From the NCBI RefSeq assembly GCF_002233675.1, contig NZ_NMUQ01000002.1:1-64000 (forward strand): 64,000 nucleotides of DNA. Reading direction: 5' to 3'. Below the pieces are notes generated by a model. That model did not search any database. It was not told the origin of the DNA and saw only the letters and a program-made list of their open reading frames with translations. Position numbers and translations under genes: made by a program. This DNA comes from Paenibacillus herberti. GTDB taxonomy: Bacteria > Bacillota > Bacilli > Paenibacillales > Paenibacillaceae. Shown here one piece after another: positions 8,958 to 16,753 of this stretch. Positions within the stretch are counted from its first letter, which is position 1; the number at the start of each line of letters is the position of its first letter.

Positions 8958-9154
8958 GTTCCCGTGCTCCTTCCTCCCAGCTACAGGGACAGCTCCCGAT
9001 CTGCTAGACTCTATTGTTAGCAGTATTTGCTAGATTCGAGGATAGTATAACAAAGGCCGGGCGATTAGGGCCAGCATGAAGGTGTTTCTATGAATAAACT
9101 CTCATCAGAAATGGAAAATGGTTCCGGAAAAGTTAACAGAAAATTCTTCTGAAG

Positions 9155-9183
9155 AAAACCGTTTCTGCCCGTCGCGGGTCTAA
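9155..9183 (+). promoter_or_regulatory. ECF-sigma-like promoter, possible autoregulation
   Basis: AAAACC (9155-9160) and GTCTAA (9178-9183) are spaced 17 bases, resembling the AACC...CGTCTAA pattern of Bacillales ECF promoters. It lies about 60 bases upstream of the sigma factor start, where autoregulation would be expected. Pattern match only. Confidence 0.35.
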
Positions 9184-9245
9184 TAGGTGATGGGAATTTT
9201 AAACATTTTTAGCGAATCATTTCAGCAGCAAGCAAAGGAGAGTCT

Positions 9246-9848
9246 ATGGACAACCTGGAGCCTATCGACAAAATGAAGCTGGCTGCCAAAGCAGTAAGGG
9301 GCGACGAGGAAGCCTTCCTCGCATTAATGGATGCGGAGCGGCATCGCATGAGCCGAATCGCGGCCGCTTGTCTGCATAATGAGTCCGACGTTCTCGAAGC
9401 GATTCAAGAGACGGTGTGCCGCGCCTGGCTCAAACGGCGCGATTTGCGCCAACCGGAGTTCATGAGCACTTGGCTCGTGCGGATCCTGCTCCGTGTTTGC
9501 ACGGATGAGCTATCCCGGCGCAAACGCCAGCCTGCATATGGCCGCGTCGACGAGCAACTGGAGCAGTTAGGAGCGGAGCGCTTCGGCGCAAAGGGCAGCA
9601 TGGACGAAGCGGAGCAAATAGCCGGACGGCTAGACATGGATGCGCTGATCGAATCCTTGGAGCCTCCCTATCGGGAGGTCATCCAGCTCAAGTACGGACG
9701 AGACATGACACTTATGGATATTGCAGCAGCGCTGGAGAAGCCGCCCGGCACAGTCAAAACCTGGCTCCACAAAGCACTGAAGCAGCTGCGAGGGCAGCTC
9801 CCGGCACCCGCGCCGAGAAAGGAGGAGCAGCATGGAAAACGAAGTTAA
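9246..9848 (+). CDS. ECF RNA polymerase sigma factor
   Basis: A 200-residue sigma-70 family protein with region 2 at about 15-85 (AFLALMDAERHRMSRIA..., AWLKRRDL, FMSTWLVRILLRVCTDELSRR) and region 4 at about 130-185 (LEPPYREVIQLKYGRDMTLMDIA..., GTVKTWLHKALKQLR). ECF factors direct RNA polymerase to stress or envelope regulons and are held by an anti-sigma partner. Here the next gene overlaps by 17 bases and encodes a one-TM protein of the DUF4179 type, the usual partner. ATG 9246 has AAGGAGAG upstream. Some lineage-specific substitutions in region 2 suggest a narrow regulon; the inducing signal cannot be read. Confidence 0.88.
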   Translation: MDNLEPIDKMKLAAKAVRGDEEAFLALMDAERHRMSRIAAACLHNESDVLEAIQETVCRAWLKRRDLRQPEFMSTWLVRILLRVCTDELSRRKRQPAYGRVDEQLEQLGAERFGAKGSMDEAEQIAGRLDMDALIESLEPPYREVIQLKYGRDMTLMDIAAALEKPPGTVKTWLHKALKQLRGQLPAPAPRKEEQHGKRS

Positions 9849-11154
9849 CACCGCCGTTCAACCAATTGATGACGAACGGCTTAAAGTGGCCATCCGCTCC
9901 GGCCTGGAGCGGGGCAAACGTCAATTCGTGCCTCGCCGCCGCAAACGGCTCAGCCTCGGAATTGCAGCTGCGCTCATCTGCCTTTTAGTCGCGACGGCTG
10001 GAGCAGCCAAAGTTTCCCCCGCCTTTGCCGAGGCGCTGCAGCGCATTCCGAGCCTGGGCATTTTTCTCAAGCTGATCAACGAGGACACGGCACTTCTCAG
10101 TTCCATCGATCAAGACCTGTTGCAGCCAGTCGGTCAAACCGTGGAGAAAGAGGGCAAACGACTGACCGTCGAAGCACTGATCGCCGATGATCGGCGGCTC
10201 GTTATTTTTTACAGTACGAATATGAGCGGTGGTTATGATGGCGGTCTTCGCTTCGATCTCTACGACGAACACGGCAAAAGCTTGGGTGGCGCTCTAACCA
10301 CCGATCATGTCTTTACGGATAATGCACAGTTGCAATCTAGCGGGAATGAAGATTACATTGATCTCCTTCTAGACCATGGAGAAAAAATGCCTTCTAAAGT
10401 CCGGTTTCTGGCTTTGCAGAATGGAACAACGCTAGAGTTCGATCTCGTAATTGATCTAGATCGCTTTGCAGGCATGATGCGCAACTATGAGATTAACCAA
10501 ACGATCGAGATTGACGGGCAGAAGCTACATGTCGTAAGAGCCCGCCAATCCCCGTTAATTCTGGAGCTCATCGTTCGAAAAGATAAAACCAATACGAAGG
10601 AGATCCCAGGCTTCGTTAATCTCAGGCTGCAGGATGACTCCGGCCGATCATGGTCTAGCGGCATCACCTTTATCGGCGATGAAATGAGTTTATTTTTCAA
10701 AAATGGCTACTTTCAGAAACCGAAACGGCTGACGCTGCTTGCCGATGGATTGTTTATGTTCCAGAAGGGGCAGAAGGTCGTGGTCGACTTAGAAAAAAAT
10801 ATAATGTTGGAAGCGCCGGATGACAGGTTATCGCTTGGCACCGTTGATCCTAGATTCCAGAGGGATGGAGATGACTTCAGAACCTTTGCGATAACTCTTA
10901 CTGGCTTAGATGAGATTGATCAACTCCGGAGGGGCGGCAATATCCTCTCCTATAACTTTATAGATGCTAACGGGGCGGTCCATCCTCGTGCTGAGGTAAA
11001 TGGAACATTTACAACTAGCTTAAGCAGACAAGACAATGAAACATCCATGTACTATCCGATTCTTCGCAAAAAATATCCGCAGCCGCTGACGTTCACGGTC
11101 ATGGATTATCCAGGTTATGTGCTTCAACCGATTGAATTGGAACTGATTCCCTGA
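9832..11154 (+). CDS. DUF4179 anti-sigma-like membrane protein
   Basis: A 440-residue single-pass membrane protein with a short basic cytosolic N-terminus (to about residue 43, ending RRRKRLS), one helix (LGIAAALICLLVATAGAAKV) and a large extracytoplasmic domain. The block after the helix (SPAFAEALQRIPSLGIFLKLI) is the DUF4179 signature seen with ECF sigma genes in Paenibacillus. The cytosolic part is short and has no zinc-finger HxxxCxxC motif, so it is not a classical ZAS anti-sigma factor. The coding start lies inside the sigma gene (GGAGGAGCA just upstream), indicating translational coupling. Likely role: sensing and holding the sigma factor at the membrane. Confidence 0.75.
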   Translation: MENEVNTAVQPIDDERLKVAIRSGLERGKRQFVPRRRKRLSLGIAAALICLLVATAGAAKVSPAFAEALQRIPSLGIFLKLINEDTALLSSIDQDLLQPVGQTVEKEGKRLTVEALIADDRRLVIFYSTNMSGGYDGGLRFDLYDEHGKSLGGALTTDHVFTDNAQLQSSGNEDYIDLLLDHGEKMPSKVRFLALQNGTTLEFDLVIDLDRFAGMMRNYEINQTIEIDGQKLHVVRARQSPLILELIVRKDKTNTKEIPGFVNLRLQDDSGRSWSSGITFIGDEMSLFFKNGYFQKPKRLTLLADGLFMFQKGQKVVVDLEKNIMLEAPDDRLSLGTVDPRFQRDGDDFRTFAITLTGLDEIDQLRRGGNILSYNFIDANGAVHPRAEVNGTFTTSLSRQDNETSMYYPILRKKYPQPLTFTVMDYPGYVLQPIELELIP

Positions 11155-11210
11155 TCAGGAGTCGTAATGATGTGCCTATCACAGGGAATTAAGGATTAAG
11201 AGATTAATGA

Positions 11211-11260
11211 AGAAGAGGAAGTCCATCGGCTAGAGCCGACTGGATTCCCTCTTCTTTTTG
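11211..11260 (+). terminator. terminator of the sigma/DUF4179 operon
   Basis: AGAAGAGGAA...CCATCGGC pairs with GCCGACTGG...TTCCCTCTTCT around a short loop and is followed by TTTTTGG. It lies 57 bases after the DUF4179 stop. Confidence 0.75.
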
Positions 11261-11320
11261 GGGAGTGGGCTACGGCGGTCAGCAGCATCTATAAGATGGA
11301 CATAAGATGGACTAGAGGAA

Positions 11321-12196
11321 CTAACGGGGGAACGTTTGCGCCTCCCGGGGAAGCTCCATCACTTGATGAAGATACTCGGTCATCCGCTCATCCTCACTAG
11401 TGGGATAAAGGCATCCAAGATGCCGAGCTACCTCCTCCCCGGTCTCACGGAACAGCTTGGCGGCCGCGAACAACGCCTCCCAAATTTCTACGTAGGAGGA
11501 GCCCGGATACGTCTGCATCAGCCCATCCCAGATGTCTGCGGAGACGCAGCTCTCCAAGTATTTGCGGTTTTTGCCAACGCTTAGCGAGAAGCCGGTTTCA
11601 AAGCCGACCTTCCACTCTAACATTTGCAGCAGCATCGGGCGCATAATTTCATTGAGATGGTCCAGCGCAAAAAGAATTTCCCGTCTCCACAGCCCTTTTG
11701 CCACGTAAGTAGATGTCATCCAGAATTCGTTGCGACAATCACTAAAAAATGCCTCCGAAGGTCTCTGTACGTGATAATCCTCATCCGTCGAGGGAGAAAC
11801 GCTCGGGAACAGGCCGTCCTTATCGAGCAGCACCTGCATCAGCTTGTCTTCTGTGACGTAAACTTCTGCCTCATCGGCCGGAATGAGCGTCAGATCCAGC
11901 TTGTTGCCATCCTCGAATAAAATAAGATAAGAAAAACGCCGTCCAAGCTCAGCCGGGAAAAGCTCCATCGCCTCCGGTGTTTGCAGCAGCAGTCTCGCTC
12001 CAAAGCGGTCGATCCAGCTGGAATCAGCCTTGAAAGACTCCAACTCCGACACCAGGTAGCTGATATCGTAATCCTGAAACAGATCGCGCGGCACGTTCGG
12101 ATTCGTTCGTGAGCCTTCGAGTGTAGCAGCCCTGATGCGGTCATCGGTGCGGGCAGTTTCCAGGAATAGCTCCATCATTTCCTTTTCAGATCGCAT
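11321..12196 (-). CDS. aadK: aminoglycoside 6-adenylyltransferase (ANT(6), AadK-like)
   Basis: A 291-residue nucleotidyltransferase of the ANT(6) family, which adenylates streptomycin at the 6 position. The nucleotidyltransferase motif is present: GSRTNPNVPRD, then DYDISYLV for the metal-binding Asp pair, and later the FEDGNKLDLTLIP strand with the third carboxylate. The HLGCLYP segment near the C-terminus is also typical. I start at ATG 12196, with AAAGGAG eleven bases upstream; an in-frame extension to 12313 would overlap the next gene. Such genes are often intrinsic in Bacillales and need not imply acquired resistance. Confidence 0.85.
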   Translation of the reverse strand: MRSEKEMMELFLETARTDDRIRAATLEGSRTNPNVPRDLFQDYDISYLVSELESFKADSSWIDRFGARLLLQTPEAMELFPAELGRRFSYLILFEDGNKLDLTLIPADEAEVYVTEDKLMQVLLDKDGLFPSVSPSTDEDYHVQRPSEAFFSDCRNEFWMTSTYVAKGLWRREILFALDHLNEIMRPMLLQMLEWKVGFETGFSLSVGKNRKYLESCVSADIWDGLMQTYPGSSYVEIWEALFAAAKLFRETGEEVARHLGCLYPTSEDERMTEYLHQVMELPREAQTFPR

Positions 12197-12299
12197 GTTC
12201 GCCACATCTCCTTTAAGGTCAAGGCTATTTCTAGTGGTACTATGAGCGGGATTATTAGCGATTATGAAAGCAAGCCTACGAGCAGCTATACAAGCATGT

Positions 12300-13100
12300 T
12301 TATAATATATCAAAATAGGCCGTCGCTCGATTAAAGAGCTCTTCTGAATTAGGCTCGCTCGGGAGCCGATTCAGCCAGTCAGGCTGCCTATCGAATGCCC
12401 GGCGTTGATCAACTGTTTCGAATTGGTGTGTTTTATCCAGCCTACTCTCCAGCTCCAACAACGCCGACAGCACCAAATGGCTGCGAGCCTCGCCCCATCG
12501 GCTTCGGTATTTCCACGCCGTTTGCCAGGCCTGCTCCATCGTCATCCGGCGCAGCGGCTGTAGACAGCATGCCCAGCGAATTAAATCAAAGGGCTCCCCG
12601 CCTACGGCGACAAGCTCCTCGCTCCACCCGTCGTAAACTCCGCAGCTCAGCTGCAGTACAGCATAACGACAGAGCTGTCGATCAGTTCCAATTCCATGAT
12701 AGCGGTCCAGCAAATAAATCTGCATGCCTGTGAGCGGCAGCATCTCAGATGACTGCGCCTCGGGCGCAGCCGGAGACGTGGTCGCTGGAGGCGTGACCGA
12801 TGGCGTGGTTGGTCGCACGGTCGGAGGCTTGGCCCGGGCCACAGTCGAAGGCGTAACCGAGAGTGTGGCTGACGGCTTGAGCGTTGGAGCGGTCGGACGC
12901 ATGGCAGTAGGCTTTGCAATAGGCGTGGCAGTAGCCGAGAGTATTGTGGCCTCTCTTTTTGCAGCTTCCAGTTGCATAGAAAGAGCTCGGACAGATAAAA
13001 CGGATACAGTGAGAGCTGGCACAGCCGTGAGGCGTTTTTTTACGAACAATCGGGGGTCATCTTCCTCAGCTTTTGAACGAGTTCTGGAATTTCTGATCAT
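12300..13100 (-). CDS. hypothetical protein with Pro/Thr/Ala-rich low-complexity segment
   Basis: A 266-residue protein I do not recognise. Residues 1-35 are basic; 45-120 are a low-complexity stretch built from repeated T-x-x-P / P-T-x units; 125-266 look like a folded, Trp-rich helical domain (MQIYLLDRYHGIG, IRWACCLQPLRRMTMEQAW, WKYRSRWGEARSHLVLSALLELESRL). There is no signal peptide or TM helix. GGAGGATGAG is placed well for ATG 13100, which supports it as a real gene despite the repeat. It is followed 103 bases later by the aadK gene. Confidence 0.55.
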   Translation of the reverse strand: MIRNSRTRSKAEEDDPRLFVKKRLTAVPALTVSVLSVRALSMQLEAAKREATILSATATPIAKPTAMRPTAPTLKPSATLSVTPSTVARAKPPTVRPTTPSVTPPATTSPAAPEAQSSEMLPLTGMQIYLLDRYHGIGTDRQLCRYAVLQLSCGVYDGWSEELVAVGGEPFDLIRWACCLQPLRRMTMEQAWQTAWKYRSRWGEARSHLVLSALLELESRLDKTHQFETVDQRRAFDRQPDWLNRLPSEPNSEELFNRATAYFDIL

Positions 13101-13248
13101 GTCTCATCCTCCATATGTACCCTTTAGAGACAACAATAGAGGATGAGCAGTCAAATTGCGGTAAACGTTCGCTCCAAAACCGTAAAAGTTTCATAAAAAG
13201 AAACCTTCCTGCGAAGGATGTCAGAGAAAAAGTTGATCGGTGAAGTCA

Positions 13249-14064
13249 TTATGTAGCGGACAGACCCTGCTCAACTAGACTAATTAGCTCCTGGATATGG
13301 TCCGGATGAGAGGCGATCAGGTACGGTTCGGGGTTCATGCCGACAAAAGGCTCTCCGCTAAAGTCGGTTACCACTGCGCCTGCCTCGCGAGCAAGCAGCA
13401 AACCTGCATATAGATCGTCGCCCTCCGAATTGTACAGCACCATCGCATCCAAATCGCCGCGTGCCAGCATACACCACTGAATGGCAGGCGCCCACAGGCG
13501 CAGTACACGTTTGAAACTTCCCTCCAGATGATGTTTCAACGCTAGGACTCGTTTATCTTTGCCGACGATATGCCCTTGAATCCAACCAACGGTCATCTTC
13601 GGGACTGAAGGGCTTCGCCGAATGGAAATCGGGAGGCCGTTGCACTCCGCCCCTTTTCCTTTTTCAGCAACATAGAGCAGGTCCAGATGCGAGTCGCAGA
13701 TGACACCAAGTACAGGCTCCTTGCGGTACAGAAGCGTAATAGACACCCCGTAAACCGGTAGACCAATTGCGTAGTTATTCGTGCCGTCCAGCGGATCGAC
13801 CAACCACAGCCAGTCTCCCTCCACGCCTCTCCAGCCGGTTTCCTCGCTGCGAATCGCATGATCCGGGAACGCATCAAGAATATGGCTAATAATGACCTCC
13901 TCAGCAAGCGTATCCGCTATCGTGACCAGATCACCATCCTCTCCCTTTTCCTCGATCTGCTTGTCCTTCGTAAAATAATCCCGCGCCAGCGCACCTGCCT
14001 CTCTTGCCGCCTCAGTGGCGATTTTTCTTGCCTTTGGCAATACAGAGTTGATTGGGGGTTCCAT
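13249..14064 (-). CDS. inositol monophosphatase family protein
   Basis: A 271-residue Mg2+-dependent phosphatase of the inositol-phosphatase/FBPase/CysQ superfamily. The metal site is complete: Glu of RSEETGW (about 73), DPLDGTNNY (91-99) and GDDLYAG-type Asp near 215. Whether the substrate is inositol phosphate, fructose bisphosphate or PAP is not decided by these motifs. ATG 14064 has GGAGATGAGAGA upstream. It stands alone, with a gene-free kilobase behind it. Confidence 0.85.
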   Translation of the reverse strand: MEPPINSVLPKARKIATEAAREAGALARDYFTKDKQIEEKGEDGDLVTIADTLAEEVIISHILDAFPDHAIRSEETGWRGVEGDWLWLVDPLDGTNNYAIGLPVYGVSITLLYRKEPVLGVICDSHLDLLYVAEKGKGAECNGLPISIRRSPSVPKMTVGWIQGHIVGKDKRVLALKHHLEGSFKRVLRLWAPAIQWCMLARGDLDAMVLYNSEGDDLYAGLLLAREAGAVVTDFSGEPFVGMNPEPYLIASHPDHIQELISLVEQGLSAT

Positions 14065-14312
14065 ATTCTCTCATCTCCATTCAGTCTGAACTTGGGGTTA
14101 TCCTTTTGCTACCTTCTAGCATGGAAGAATAAACCTATAGAAACAAGGTACACAACAAGTAAAACTATTTAGTGATGGGTTTGGAATGTAAGTAGCGCGT
14201 GGTTATAAGATGATAGATAGGGGCTGGATTGCAGAGGAACTCCAATAACTTAGCAGGTTGGGGGCGTACTCAGCCTACTCCGTATGTAGGTGTAGGGGTG
14301 CTGCAAGAAAGG

Positions 14313-14377
14313 ACTGTATGCTTGCTTATCCGTCTGTATGCTTCCTGCTAATCCGTCTGTATGCTGCTTATTCGTCT
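14313..14377. repeat. imperfect direct repeats of about 22 bp
   Basis: Three adjacent imperfect copies of a unit containing TCCGTCTGTATGCT, the last diverged to TTCGTCTC. Function unknown. Confidence 0.5.
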
Positions 14378-14517
14378 CGTGATGGAACTTGGACGTAGTC
14401 GTTTACTAACTTCTGAATGGTTCATTGCAGTTAGTTATCGCGGGTACATATCCCGAGCAGGTCCAGACCGAGTATTAGCCTAGTCGCGTGGGCTTCGCAC
14501 AAAGGTGTGCCTAATGC

Positions 14518-14701
14518 TAACGGAACTCAGAAGCGTTATTATCGGTAAATCGGCTCATTTTCTGAGCTAACGAATCTGAGAGAGCTTATTCGACCCCTGT
14601 GCACCAAAAAATTCGATTTTAACGAGGAATAACGCGTCTCAGTTTCTTTACAATCCCAATCGTATCCAATTCAGCCAAATAGCGCTTCTGAGATCCGTTA
14701 C
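14518..14701. repeat. four-unit palindromic repeat element with terminal inverted repeats
   Basis: Both ends carry the same 23-base unit in inverted orientation: TAACGGA-CTCAGAAGCG at 14518-14540, and its reverse complement at 14678-14701 with two differences. Two internal degenerate copies lie at 14568-14590 (direct) and 14628-14651 (inverted), so the arrangement is direct-direct-inverted-inverted and could fold into a long cruciform or double hairpin. No open frame inside. It looks like a dispersed noncoding element of the MITE or REP type. Confidence 0.55.
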
Positions 14702-14864
14702 GGCCTCCCGCGTTTGAGTCCAGTTCGTTTCGTTGTAGGGGGAGTCTTTGGTCGTTGCGCACGAATTGCCCGGATCTTTTCCTCCACTCTGACTCTTTGA
14801 CGATTCATTATCCGATATCAGCTAATGGAAATGGACTTCCTCGCTCTACTCCTCTTCGCCTTGG

Positions 14865-14907
14865 AACAAAACAATAAACCCGTGTGTCGCATCGGCGACA
14901 AAACGGG
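14865..14907 (-). terminator. minus-strand terminator downstream of the NlpC/P60 gene
   Basis: On the minus strand CCCGTTTTGTCGC pairs with GCGACACACGGG around a three-base loop, followed by TTTATTGTTTTG. It lies about 235 bases after the NlpC/P60 stop, with the tandem array in between. Confidence 0.6.
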
Positions 14908-15032
14908 CTTCCAGTAGACAGTCGAAGCTTGAGTGCAGGAATGATAGGCTTTTGGGCAGGGGTTGCAGGCCCGCCTTCCAGGCCGGATTGGCAGACTATG
15001 TTTGCAGACTGGAAAACTAGACTTCAGACTAT

Positions 15033-15117
15033 CAGACTGTGCTTACAGACTGTGCTTACAGACTGTGCTTACAGACTGTGGTTACAGACTGTGCTTACAG
15101 GCTGTGCTTGCAGACTT
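15033..15117. repeat. 13-bp tandem repeat, about 6.5 copies
   Basis: Unit CAGACTGTGCTTA repeated from 15033; units 1-3 and 5 are exact, unit 4 has one change, unit 6 two, and a partial copy ends the array. Degenerate CAGACT units continue upstream to about 14992. It sits in the 3' untranslated stretch of the NlpC/P60 gene and would be a length-variable locus. Confidence 0.8.
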
Positions 15118-15142
15118 TCTTTCGGCAAATTCGCTTGCCTGT

Positions 15143-16216
15143 TCAACTCCAATAGCGACGTGTGGCGCAATACTCAAAGTAAAGTTCGTAGCTTTCGTCA
15201 AACTTTACGAGCTCAACGCAGCGGCCTGTACGTGGAGAATGAACCATTCGCCCGCCGCCGGCATAAATGCCGACATGATGAATGCGTCCTTTACCCTCCT
15301 CATAGGCGAAGAACAGTAGATCGCCCGGAGTCAGATCTTCTCGCTCCACAGATATTCCCTCCAGAGCCTGGTCAGCAGCGTCGCGTGGAATGAGGAAGCC
15401 GGCAGCAAAGTGCATGCTGTAAACAAGACCCGAGCAGTCATAGCCAAAAGAGGAGACGCCACCCCACAGATAAGGCAGACCGAGGTAGCGCTTCGCCTCC
15501 TCGACGATGATGCGCCCGGCATGGCGTCCGTTCGCAGAAGACACAGCAGCTCCGAGAACCTGCCGCCGCTGACTCACTTCGGAGTTGCGCAGCAGACCGC
15601 TGCTTCCTTGAGGAAGTTGAACCTGTACCCACTCTCCCTGCCCCGTCAGAACAGGGAGCGCAGTGAGAAAGCTCAGCTCCAACCAAGGCTGCGGCTCGCA
15701 GTCGTCTTCCATAGCACCGCGATGCAACCATGCGCTTTCCGCTGTGACTACGGCCAGCAACACGTCAGCTGTATCTGATTCTATCTGCAACAGCTCAGCA
15801 GCGTTTGAGCCTACCTGTATTTCCCCAATTGTACCCGGGCCAGCAAGCAACGCGTCAGCTGTGACGAAGTCCACAAGCGAAGCTTCCGCTGGCTCAAAAA
15901 CCAACTGAGCCAAAGGCATCCAGCCTCGGTAACCAAGCGGCTCCTTGCGCGTGCGCTGAGAAGGTGCGTAAATCTGCGCCCAACCATCCTGCTCCGTAGC
16001 CACGAGCACCTGCTCACCGAGCAGCAGTTGAGTTTGTAGTCGGTTTCCCTCGCTGAGATCAAGCCGCTGCTCATACGGCATGCTTCCGAGCCAACCGCGC
16101 ACATCTGCCGGTGATGCCAACGCCGGAGCGTCCAGCTCCCTGGCATAACCCGGACCAGTCCATACCCCTGCCACGTTCACAGCGACGCGTGCTTTCTTTA
16201 AGCTTACCTCGGTCAT
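15143..16216 (-). CDS. NlpC/P60 family peptidoglycan endopeptidase, YkfC-like
   Basis: A 357-residue cysteine peptidase. Residues 1-225 contain SH3-like segments and 230-357 the NlpC/P60 domain with the catalytic Cys in YDCSGLVYSMH, the His in IHHVGIYAGGGRMVHSP and the third polar residue downstream. The build (SH3 domains, then NlpC, no signal peptide) matches cytoplasmic gamma-D-glutamyl-L-diamino-acid peptidases such as YkfC, which recycle murein peptides, rather than secreted autolysins. ATG 16216 is preceded by GAAGGAGG at eight bases; an in-frame ATG at 16249 lacks a site. It stands alone on a transcript ending at 14865-14907. Confidence 0.85.
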   Translation of the reverse strand: MTEVSLKKARVAVNVAGVWTGPGYARELDAPALASPADVRGWLGSMPYEQRLDLSEGNRLQTQLLLGEQVLVATEQDGWAQIYAPSQRTRKEPLGYRGWMPLAQLVFEPAEASLVDFVTADALLAGPGTIGEIQVGSNAAELLQIESDTADVLLAVVTAESAWLHRGAMEDDCEPQPWLELSFLTALPVLTGQGEWVQVQLPQGSSGLLRNSEVSQRRQVLGAAVSSANGRHAGRIIVEEAKRYLGLPYLWGGVSSFGYDCSGLVYSMHFAAGFLIPRDAADQALEGISVEREDLTPGDLLFFAYEEGKGRIHHVGIYAGGGRMVHSPRTGRCVELVKFDESYELYFEYCATRRYWS

Positions 16217-16581
16217 GTGCCATGCCTCCTTCAAAATTGAATTCGTCATGCTTCATGCTGAATGAACTTTGCATTCAACATGCTCTATGCCAGATAAGCT
16301 TCAGCTTCATAAGCTTTATTCCCTAAAGCTTGAATTCGCCATGCGCCTTGCAGGTTCCTGTCAAAAACAGTTTCCTTAGCCTATACTTATCCCGTTCAGC
16401 TTCCCATAGCCTATGCATTGCAACTAATGCGTCTCCTCATGTAACAAACATAGAAATCAATCCCGGCACGATATAGGAGGCAATATTCGTCAGCCCCCTC
16501 CTTTCAAGTTGGCTCGCCCTAATTGCTTCACACCTAAATCTCCTCCATTTCTCGCGAGGGATTAGAGGGAGTGAGAACGCT
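16217..16581. other. intergenic stretch upstream of the NlpC/P60 gene
   Basis: No gene seen. It contains several AAGCTT-containing near-repeats (16295-16335) and GCATGAAGCATG-like symmetry near 16247. A TTGACA on the minus strand at 16364-16359 lacks a matching -10. Confidence 0.4.
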
Positions 16582-16631
16582 AAAAAAACCAGCAAAAGCG
16601 AGCCAGGTGAATGACCGCGTTTGCTAGGTTT
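16582..16631 (-). terminator. terminator of the serine hydrolase gene
   Basis: On the minus strand AACCTAGCAAACGCG pairs with CGCTTTTGCTGGTT and runs into TTTTTTTAG. A second hairpin (CCGGAA/TTCCGG, 16645-16675) precedes it. Both lie downstream of the serine hydrolase stop at 16754. Confidence 0.65.
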
Positions 16632-16753
16632 TGAAAATCTCTGTACCGGAAGTGGGTCGTGCCCACCCTTTCCGGCCGTTATTGTTCAGCGACGACTGCG
16701 CATCGCCGACAACTGTATAAATGTTTACTCCTAGAAATCGCGAAGACCCATCC

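Larger units (their letters stand above)
14065..15142. other. gene-free kilobase rich in repeats
   Basis: No convincing gene. It contains imperfect direct repeats (14313-14377), a palindromic repeat element (14518-14701), a minus-strand terminator (14865-14907) and a 13-bp tandem array (15033-15117), all listed separately. The plus-strand open frame across 14884-15393 is created by the tandem array and the antisense of the NlpC/P60 gene and is not a gene. Confidence 0.6.

Noticed and set aside
12724-13146. Plus-strand frame with regular G-V-x-x-G-V-x repeats
   Set aside because: It is the mirror image of the Pro/Thr repeat in the minus-strand gene, which has the better start and a nonrepetitive domain.
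14884-15393. 169-residue plus-strand open frame
   Set aside because: Its sequence comes from the 13-bp tandem array and the antisense of the NlpC/P60 gene. No ribosome binding site or family.
16336-16364. TTGACA on the minus strand as promoter of the NlpC/P60 gene
   Set aside because: No acceptable -10 at 16-18 bases.
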